This document shows positions 55,694-64,000 of a stretch of 64,000 bases of DNA, piece by piece. This DNA comes from Gnetum montanum (taxonomy: Eukaryota > Streptophyta > Gnetopsida > Gnetales > Gnetaceae). Where the stretch lies: contig MNCI01015910.1 in NCBI GenBank assembly GCA_015680685.1, forward strand, positions 642,939 through 706,938. The letters are read 5' to 3'. Every line of letters begins with the position of its first letter. Positions within the stretch are counted from its first letter, which is position 1. Below the pieces are notes generated by a model. That model did no database searches, had not been told where the DNA came from, and saw only the letters and a list, made by a program, of their open reading frames with translations. Made by a program: the position numbers and the translations under genes.

Positions 55694-58600
55694 TCATGGG
55701 TTATCTCCATTCACATTACCTTCACCATTTGCCCCTACTTCACCTACTTGTGCATCGCCTGCTCCTATGTTGCCCCTTATTGGCTCTTCATTTCCTCCCT
55801 CCATGGGCCTCACACCTTCATTTAGGGCCTATATCCCAGGAGTAGAGTAGTTAGCTAAGGTAACAAATGTGGTAAATGCTAGCTATAGCATAGCATTAAA
55901 GCGACTAACCTAAGGAGAGCTTGCATCAGTCTCAAGTGGTATCTGGTCTAGGCTAAGCCTGAGGCGACGCCCAATCTCCTCTATCAAAATGTCCATCCAA
56001 CGCCTGTTAATAGGCTCAGCATTCACAACGAAAACTTTCTCCCTTTCCAAGGTCGTCCACTTTAGAGATTCCTAGGAAAGGGAGGTGGTTGCGGTCTCTC
56101 CTGTAGGAAGGTTCATCCTTAGGTCAGAAGACTCCGTGACCTTCACCTACTCTTTAAACTTGGCATAGGCCTCAGAAGCACCGATGGCCTTCACGAATGG
56201 TTCATACAAGAATGCCTCCACAGCAACATCTTTATACAATCTTCGATGGGTTTCATTTTCTAGCTTGTATGTATATTTGTGACCCCTCTAGGCTTTCCCC
56301 CATTCGATGACCTTAGCACTTATGTCTTTCATATCCTAGCACTTCTGGGCTAGCAGGTCCATCTGCATCTACTGTTCTATTATTTTTCCGGTGGACTCTA
56401 CATTTTGATGAACGACAATCCAAAATCTAGAATAGTCATCCACAGCCCTTTGCAAATTGATAGGGTCAGGGTTGCAGTTTATGAGAAAATTGATCCTCGA
56501 CCTGAGGTTCTCCACCTCAGTGACCAATTCGGCCTCTCTCTGATCAGCCCTTTGGGCCTGTTTCCACAAGTATTCGTTGGTGCGTCTACACTCCCACAAT
56601 GAGCATGCCGAGTGCAAGATGCATTTGTAAGCCTCGTCAAATGTACAATGAGATACCTCGGTCACGTCAGGCGAGAGTGTGGGTACCACGCCAACCTCCA
56701 TAGGTCGTTCCAGGTCCCACTTAAGTCGAGAGCCTATTCAAAGCGCACAAAGCATAGTAAACACGTTAGCTTAACATAATCAATAAGCTCGAAAATTGCA
56801 ACGTGGCAACATGAGGGCAGTTAACACTCCTACTTACCCGCACAGGGATCTACCTGATGAAGGTGTTTGATCATGTCATCGACGAGTCCCTGAACAAATG
56901 CAAATTTGTCAAGGACTTCAACCCATGACTCCATATGAGTCAGAGGAAGCCCCAAAGCATCAGCAGTAGCACCTGTTACATGACTAAGCACGTCAGCAAT
57001 GGCCAAAATGGACTATGGTAAGACACACGTAAAGCCTAACTCACCAGCATCTAGCTGCAGTCTTTCTTCTGGCCGATGCATCACAATCACGATAGGCTTG
57101 GCAGAAGGCCTGGCCAAGTCCATGAAATCCCCTACCTCATGCGCTGGTGCCTTTCCTTTCAGGAGGGCAACGTCTTTCTTACTTTGGGATGTTACCTCTT
57201 CGTTAGGAAGAGGCTCCCTAATGATAAGAGTCCCTGCCCTGGAGATAAGAGCTCCATTATTCCTGATCGGGGCCCTTTCTTCCAAAGCTGGGGCCCCCGT
57301 GTCCTTATTTGTCACCCTCGTGCTAAGGGCCAACACTCCTTCATCATCTTCTTCTTCTTCTGCCCACAAAAAGGCATACATACGTCAAATCGAAACAAGC
57401 TAACTCAAAATAGATGCCACGCTACAGCACATTACCTAAAAAAGCATAAAATAGCAGGCAATAGCAAAGTAAACTAAATATTATATAGCGCTCACCAATG
57501 GGCGGTTGCGTTCGCCGCAACTTGAATCGCAGTCTTCGCCCCTCCTCTTCGTGAAGGCTTTCCCTGGTTGAGGAAGGTCTCTTTCTTCACAGCTCCACAG
57601 GCATGGTCTCAACTATGAGACATTCACCCTATGTCACGTTACCGATTATGGCAGGGGGCATCTCCCCTACGTTGTCCTGGCCGCAAATGCTATGAACTGC
57701 CAGACCTTTAGTCATTACAGATAACGACTCCCCCACCACTTCTGGGGGGTCCTGGGCTTGCATAGTCTAAAGGACCTGTTGAATCCATGGTTTAGGAATC
57801 TAGTCACGATCTAGTTTAGTCTAGACTCTGTCCTCCTGGACCACCAGGAACTCCGTGAAGTGCTTTAAACACCCTATGTAGAAAGCATAGTGTATGTTAG
57901 AGCGGGACTCCGTTGTCTCACAGAGTTCCAAAATCTTGGCCTGCAAACCACTACATAGAAATTTAGCCCAATTGTAACAGGCCCCCTCCTCCATGACTTC
58001 CTGCATGACCCAAGCCTACTCAAACCCCAGGACCTTCCCTTGGGTGAGCAATTGAGGAAATATGCGAGCACGAAAGACTGGGTATATCCCCATAGCAAGA
58101 CCTTCACTGAGTTTGTCCATAGTGAACCACTCTCGCCCCTTGGTGAGCCTCAGCCACTCCTCAACATTGTGCTTCTAAAGGGTCAACTCCTGTTTGCCCT
58201 TCGACATCACGTCGGTGCCATCAGCAGGAATGCCAAACAAATCTGCAAACAACTGGTCATTGATGTCAATGATCACCCGCACATCCCGCACGTACATACG
58301 AAAACATACTTAGCATAACGAACTATGAAAACACTTGAGCATATGGTGCCCGCCTGTTAACCCACCAGGTCTATATGGTAAGGGGAATAGCAAGAGCTCA
58401 GCCGCCAAGACCGCTTTGAGCGTGACCTGCTTGAAAGGTTCTCTCCACTCCTTATCCAGCCAACCCTTCACCCTACAATGACTGTAGATGGAGGTGAGCA
58501 TGCCTAGATAGGAATAGTATCCCTCCCCGCAATGAGCAATCATGCCCGCTCGTAGGCTCTTGGCAAAGGCAAATTCCTATAGGGCTAGCTGTGTTGCGGC

Positions 58601-59815
58601 CAACTCACCCAGCGGGTCATGAACCCTATCATCGTTAATATAAAACATGGTGACAAGCACACGCTATCAGCTCTCAGTCAAGTATGGCCAACGTTGCACA
58701 ACCAAGCAAAGTAAAGACACGAAACTCACCCGCCAATGCAATGGACAGTCCCTTGTGGGTTCTAAAAGTAGGCTACCATTTGGCGCGTAAGATATAGTGT
58801 GTTGTATGGGTGATAACATTGGTATTTTGGAATATCCCAGATCCAGGCTAAACGCCTCAACAATGTTGAGTGTGGGTTAGATCCTCCTCCTAGCCTGCTT
58901 GCGGTCGCAATGTCGAAAAGGTATCTCAGGATGCCCCGATTTGTCCCTGAAAGTATGGACTCTATTATGCCAGATGCCTCCTCTTTGTCTGAGGACCAAA
59001 CCATGAGACTAAAATGGTTGAGAAGGAATTGCAGGAAGTCTCACACCCCATCCTTGAACCAAACCACTTGCTCTCTCACATGTATCGGGGAAGGAGGAAT
59101 ATTGGCCATAGGTTTGCCCACGTGACATAGGACCCCTTCCAGGTCCAAGACGATTAGCCTAGACCTTGGCCCTATCCTGCACGATGCAACTAGCAGATAT
59201 TAACATCAAATTTGAATGTAATGCATGTGCAACATAGCAGTTCTTAGCAGAACACGAATGTAGCGTAACATAACCCTTTGCTCACTACAGCATAGCAAAG
59301 ATGCGAAAGCCTAGCGTAGCAAGAACACATAAGTAGCTTAGCGTAGCAGCAATATGATTAACAACATGCTCAAATAAAGAAAAACACATGCACCATAGTG
59401 CTACGTCAAACATGATCAAAACCCTCCCAAAGGTCTTACGCCGTGGCATGCCAATGTCAAGCAACTTAAAGGGTCCCAGCCTCGCAATTGCGACAACCAC
59501 AACAACAGCAATAGCCCTACATGCAATCACAACGAGACCCTTGCATAACAGCCACGATCAAAAGAAAAAGAGGCCACAGCAACACAAAAGCTAAAACAAC
59601 ATGGTCGTAGAAAATACAAATGACAAAACAAATGAGATGCAAAACTAGAGCAGAAAGCGGCAGAAGGTGCAAGGAGAAAAGGATACAGGAGACATGAAAA
59701 CTCACTGAGTCAATGGTATGCTCTCCCGCACCGACACATGTGCTTGTGGCCCACGCCTCAGGGTCTTCTTCATCTCCCTGACCTTCACAAGCACCAACTG
59801 AGTTTTAGGAGCCAT
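55694..59815 (-). pseudogene. E3 antisense multi-exon gene (FCP1/HAD-like protein), best-preserved copy
   Basis: Exons on the minus strand: 1 59815-59706 (MAPKTQLVLVKVREMKKTLR, basic), 2 59176-58730, 3 58625-58362, 4 about 58290-57496, 5 57359-56838, 6 56733-55910, 7 55828-55694 (Gly/Glu-rich end, TGA). Exons 1, 2 and 3 join in frame with GTGAGT donors after 59706 and 58730 and AG acceptors at 59176 and 58625; both junctions split a codon 2+1. Exon 4 has VRDVRVII and LFADLFGIPADG but lacks its start, a deletion relative to E1. Exon 6 has ECRRTNEYLWKQAQRADQRE, helical and charged. Scattered stops, e.g. a TGA in exon 2 at a probable CGA codon, indicate a dead copy. Function unknown. Confidence 0.8.
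58730..59176 (-). other. E3 FCP1-like (HAD) exon of the antisense gene
   Basis: 149 codons. LIVLDLEGVLCHV is the best-preserved motif I: the first Asp is present, the second is Glu. FLQFLLNHFSLMVWSS is motif II with W-S-S. YNTLYLTRQMVAYF and NPQGTVHCIGG replace the NTLLLDDSPYKA and NP stretch of FCP1/NIF phosphatases, without DD. So catalysis is unlikely, while the fold is probably kept. Homology is to the family in general; no closest member is claimed. Confidence 0.7.
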
Positions 59816-60060
59816 GTCCCTGATTGTAGAGCTACGACCGTTGCCTTAGAAACTCGCCTCGCTAACCGATTAACACAATTGCTCCGCGCTCCAAAGTTGC
59901 TGAGTGCTCCGATGAGGATTCTACGCTTTTACGGTGAAAATGTCAAAATTACCAGGGTTCAATCCCTATTTATGGCAATAGTGGCAAAATGAGAAAACTT
60001 TCTCTCTCTCTCTCCCCGATTAATGCGAAGCGTGGCGTGCAGCGTAGCATGCTCGCCACG
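59225..60060. promoter_or_regulatory. E3 cluster of TAGCGTAGCA motifs (antisense-gene 5' flank)
   Basis: Copies include AATGTAGCGTAACA, CTACAGCATAGCA, CCTAGCGTAGCA, CTTAGCGTAGCA (59260-59350, in intron 1) and CAGCGTAGCATG near 60038 (upstream of exon 1). They match the E3 LTR cluster. A (CT)n run at 60001-60017 lies between. Confidence 0.5.
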
Positions 60061-60065
60061 ACATC

Positions 60066-60544
60066 ACGACACTATTAGCATTTAAACCTTGGCACGCTTC
60101 AGGCCAATTACTCACCTTCCCAAAAACTAATATAATAATGTTTTTTTTATTAAAGATCCCAAAAGATCTTAAACTAACAAACCTAGCATGATCATGCTCC
60201 TTAGGACCCAAAAATAGTAATTTCGACTCATAACGATTGCAATCCGAAATGACACTAAACTAACAGCTTGGCATTCACATATCAATGGTTACAAAACTTT
60301 GCAATTCACATCAATGATTTACATATCTTTAACAATTCTAGACTCTTATGCCTTGGCACTCCACCACGACCTTAAACTAGCAAACTCTCAATCTTCACAT
60401 CACCTTACTTAGCAAGTTGCATCTCGGTGTTGCTTTGCAGACTTACGTTTCACACAATCTCTGATGACCCTTACCTAAGCTTTCATCTTATGATCGCAAG
60501 TCAAGCAAGAGATGAAAACCCGTCGTGCCCTTTCCACGCCTCTA
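60066..60544 (+). other. E3 pre-RT spacer with motif array and splice-acceptor candidate
   Basis: AAGATCTTAAACTAACAA, GACACTAAACTAACAG and CGACCTTAAACTAGCAAA lie at about 60165-60385. TGTTGCTTTGCAG ends at 60450. No gene is seen. Confidence 0.55.
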
Positions 60545-63500
60545 ATGTTAGCAGGGCCGCAAGGCAAGCTCGTGAGATAGTTGAACCCCAACATGATTGA
60601 CTAGGGATCAATTACGGTTAACACTATAGCAACCTTGGAAGCACCCCCAGATTGGCCCAAACACCTAGTCCATGCCCTAGATTTAGAGTTCAGGGATGTA
60701 ACCGAGGATCCTCTCATTGAGATACCTATAACCACATCAAGAAAGGAGGTGAAGACATTAAGACTTGGCTCCCTCCTAGGCACACAAATACACGAGGGCA
60801 TAATTAAAACTTTGCAGGATCACATCGATGTCTTCGCATGGTCATACGGTGACATGCCAAGTCTAGATCCATAGCTGATTCAACATAACATCATCCTAGA
60901 CCCACACGTAAGGGCAATCAAGAAAAATGCACGTAAGATTAAGCTAGAAATTGCACTAGCCGTTAGGGACAAAATCACCAAGTTATACTGAGCAGGTTTC
61001 ATCCGTGCAGTTGAGAATTCAAAGTGGGTCTCCAACATCATTGTGGTTTCAAAGAAAACAAGAGGGATACGAATCTGTATAGACTTTCGAGACTTGAACA
61101 AGGCAACGATCAAAGACAACTTTCCACTCCCAAGCATCGATCAACTCATCAATACCACAGCTGGTCATGCTTTGCTATCCTTCATGGATGGTTTCTCCGG
61201 ATACAACCAAATCCACATCAACCCAAAGCACCAACTTTTGACAACCTTCATGACTCCATGGGGAACCTTATGCTATACCATGATGCCTTTCGGGCTCAAG
61301 AATGCTAGAGCAACCTACCAACGAGCCATGACCTACATTTTCAGCGACTACATCCTAGAGACACTAAACAATTACGTGGATGATATAGTGGTTAAGTCCA
61401 AAGAGGTGGCCCACCACCCACGCGATTTAGAGTTAGTTCTCAAGTGCTGCCAAAGGCACGATTTAAATCTTAACCCTAAGAAGTGTGTCTTTGAGGTTAA
61501 GACCGGACGCATGTTAGGGTTTCTGGTATCAGAGGCCAAAATATGGGTGGACCCAGACAAAGTCAAGGCCATCGTAAGTCTAGCCCCCCTTACAAATCTT
61601 AAAGAGTTACGTGGTTTACAAGGTAGAGTGCAATTCATTTGAAGGTTTATAGCAAGGTTGACCGACAAGTTACACCCCATGAAACATCTTCTGAATAAAG
61701 GGGTTGACTTCGAGTGGATAGCCCAATTTCAACAAGCCTTCGACAACTTGAAGAAGAAGCTCTCGCACCTCCCAATGGTACACCCACCACAAAGGGACAA
61801 GCCCTTCTTCATATACCTTGCCACCTCTGACGCATCCATAGCCACACTGCTATGTTAGAAGTGGGACGACGGTTTTGAGATACCGATGTATTACCTGAGC
61901 CATGCACTAATAGCATACGAGGAAAAAATACAACGAGGTGGAGAGGAACTGCCTAGCCTTAGTGTTCACGCTAAAAAAGTGGTGGCACTATCTATTCCAC
62001 AGCACAACCAACATCATTTGCAAAAGTAACATACTCTGGGCTATCACCAGCAACCTGTACGAAAGTAGTAGAATAGCCCAATGGAAAGCAATAATAGTGG
62101 AGTTCGACCTACGTTATGTAAGTCAATCATCGACAAAGGGCCAAGCCATAGCAACCCAACTGGCTGCCTCACCAGCCAACGACTAGGACATCGTAGATCC
62201 TGAGTTCCCGGACGAATACGTTAGCAATGTTGCCATCATCCCATCGCATTTCAAGGCAACCTTACATTTCGACAGTGCCTCAACCACACGAGGAGGTAGC
62301 GCTACTGCCACGATCACATTCCCCTTTGGGGAAATGTATCCATCCGCTTATCGATTTGCATTCCTGTGCACCAACAACATGGTAGAGTACGAGGGGCTGC
62401 TCAGAGGCCTCTTAACTGCTGGCACGCTACATGTACAACACCTAGCGATCCGAGGAGATTCACAATTAGTCATGAATCAAATCACTGAAGTCTACGCCTG
62501 CAAGGCTACGCACCTACAACCCTACTACGATCTAGCAAAAAATTTACTGAAGCAATTCGTGACCACTGATGTGCAACACATGCCACACAATCAGAACACC
62601 ATAGAAGATGCCTTACCTACCCTTGCGTTAAACATCCCATCGCATTCCTTGGCAAACCTGCCAATTGCAATCATAGAATGTGCAGAGCCTATCACTCAGG
62701 TAGAACACGTGGCCTCTGTCGATGCCACAGATACCCCAAAGTGGTATGATAACATTAAAGCTTATTTACAGCATGGAAAATCCCCAGGTGGATTGACATT
62801 GACTCAAAGAGATGCAATCCGCAAATGTGCTTGGCAATACGTGCTCATGGGAAATGACGCCCTATGCCGATGATCCTACGATGGGATATTGCTAGCATGC
62901 GTGGGCGGTAAGCAAGCACAAAAGGTAGTTAATGAGGTTCACAAAGGGCTGTGTGGTGGACACATAGCACCCAGGGCTATGGCTATGAAAATCATATGCC
63001 TAGGATACTATTGGCCCTACATGGAGCGTGACTGCCTATCGAAGGTCAAGACATGTGACATATGCCAGAGATACACAAACCTCATACACATAGCACCTAT
63101 AGACCTACACCCAACATAAATTACATGGCCCTTCCAATGATGGGGACTAGACCTCATAGGGCCTATCACACCTAAGTCCTCCGTAAGGCATAGCTTCATT
63201 ATCACTATCACAAAGTATTTTACTAAGTGGGTGGAAGCTATTCCCCTGAGGAAAACAACGTCTCAACAAATCTACCATTTCATCCTCGATAACATCGTAA
63301 CTAGGTTTGGGCTTCCGATGACTATTATGATCGATAATGGACGACAGTTCAGCAATGCAGAAACCCAAACCTTCTGTAGCAACCTAGGCATTAAACAATC
63401 ATTTTATTCCCCTTACTATCCATAGGCAAACAGGTAGGCAAAGGCTACAAATAAGTCCATAATCAATTTGCTGAAGTGTATGGTTAGCAATAGCAAGAGG

Positions 63501-63983
63501 CGGTGGCATGAGCAAATACTCTACATCCTCTGGGCCTATCGGATAACTTGCAAAACTGCGATGAGTAAGAACCCTTATAGTCTTGTTTATGGATCTGAAG
63601 CTGTATTGCCTCTTGAGTTGCAAGTACCCTCACTTCAGATGATCCTGTCTGACACTGTAAGCGAAGCCCAGAACAACAAATCACGGGCCATCAATCTCAA
63701 CTCGGTGGAGGAGGAACGTGTATAGACACTGAGACGAATCAAGCATTACTAGAACAAAAAATAGCAAAAGCACCGTGCAGACCCGCATCAATGGCCAATG
63801 CAGAAGGGAGACCTCATCCTCAAGGCCGTTCATGAGCACGTAAGCAAGTTCTCAGCCAACTAGGAAGGTCCTTACGTGGTCGCTAAAGCCTTAGAGAATG
63901 GAGCCTTCAAGCTGGCAGACATGGACGGCAACAAGTTCACCAACCTAGTGAACCATACGTACCTCAAGCTGTACTACTTCTGA
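60545..63983 (+). pseudogene. E3 pol: RT, RNase H, archaeal RNase H, integrase
   Basis: RT has FPLPSIDQLI, SFMDGFSGYNQI and intact YVDD at 61373-61384. One extra A in the run at 61923-61928 shifts the frame inside the RT-linked RNase H; everything after is in the new frame. Second RNase H: TNNMVEYEGLLRGL and RGDSQLVMNQI (62370-62480). Integrase zinc region HKGLCGGHI to CDICQRY (62941-63072), LDLIGP (63149) and IDNGRQFS (63331) are present, but the catalytic Glu is Lys in the AKATNKS stretch near 63440. Stops at TGA 60873, TAG 61856 and TGA 62872 among others. It ends with the TGA at 63981-63983. The start at 60545 is nominal because no clear first ATG exists. Confidence 0.9.
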
Positions 63984-64000
63984 AGTGCAACGATGACAAT
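63984..64000 (+). other. E3 post-integrase sequence cut by window end
   Basis: Only 17 bases. The motif array, mini-exon, polypurine tract and 3' LTR expected from E1 and E2 would follow outside. Confidence 0.4.

Larger units (their letters stand above)
48846..64000 (+). mobile_element. Ty3/gypsy (Tat-like) retrotransposon E3 (3' end outside window)
   Basis: Complete from the 5' LTR start to the end of integrase at 63983; the 3' LTR lies beyond the window. It has the same gene order as E1 including the antisense gene. It is more GC-rich and less decayed than E1 and E2, so it may be younger or derive from a different family. Confidence 0.85.

Noticed and set aside
56999-57477. Plus-strand 133-134 codon frames opposite E3 exon 5
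   Set aside because: Shadow of the acidic exon on the minus strand; no homology in E1.
55694-59815. Antisense region as a host gene that elements inserted around
   Set aside because: The same gene, in the same place and orientation, is present in three separate elements, which fits an element gene rather than three host loci.
1-64000. tRNA, rRNA, CRISPR, organelle or bacterial insertions
   Set aside because: No cloverleaf, ribosomal core, spacer-repeat array or compact bacterial gene layout was seen on either strand.

Overview
The window is plant nuclear DNA made almost entirely of decayed LTR retrotransposons. I see no intact host gene, tRNA, rRNA or CRISPR array. The land-plant origin is inferred from plant-type Ty1/copia and Ty3/gypsy (Tat-like, dual RNase H) elements and from captured plant-type GPAT and Rab fragments. 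Coding modules decay mainly by C-to-T or G-to-A nonsense changes with few frameshifts, as expected of heavily methylated, slowly purged repeats in a large genome. The species cannot be named from the sequence.

Layout. 1-4400: a 1.385 kb tandem duplication, AT-rich DNA and a 180 bp duplication. 4505-7855: a truncated copia element between LTR fragments. 8681-35972: Ty3/gypsy element E1. Its 3' LTR is split by a nested non-autonomous element (NA1, 25477-34790) whose 3.4 kb LTRs carry pieces of host genes (GPAT acyltransferase, Rab GTPase). 36477-45649: 5'-truncated relative E2. 45650-48845: AT-rich DNA with a minus-strand protease remnant. 48846-64000: third relative E3, 5' complete, with its 3' LTR beyond the window.

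The main discovery is the common plan of E1, E2 and E3. Each has a multi-exon gene on the OPPOSITE strand in the gap between gag-protease and RT-RNase H-integrase. The spliced products of E1 and E3 align exon by exon, and intron 1 is in the same phase in both. Exon 2 resembles the FCP1/NIF class of HAD phosphatases, but the catalytic aspartates are missing or altered. Later exons encode a VRGV/LFGxPxDG domain and a C-terminal helical region with an acidic end.

Each element also carries its own family of short, many-times repeated motifs with a shared ACGCT core: CTCACGCTG in E1, GACTACGCTCT in E2 and TGCTACGCTA in E3. They cluster in the LTR and in the 5' flank of the antisense gene (in E1 also in the gag leader). 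Most copies are the CpG form or one of its two deamination products. A working hypothesis is a self-regulatory or anti-silencing module, an element-encoded protein plus private target sites, formally similar to VANC and its motifs in VANDAL transposons but in a retrotransposon.
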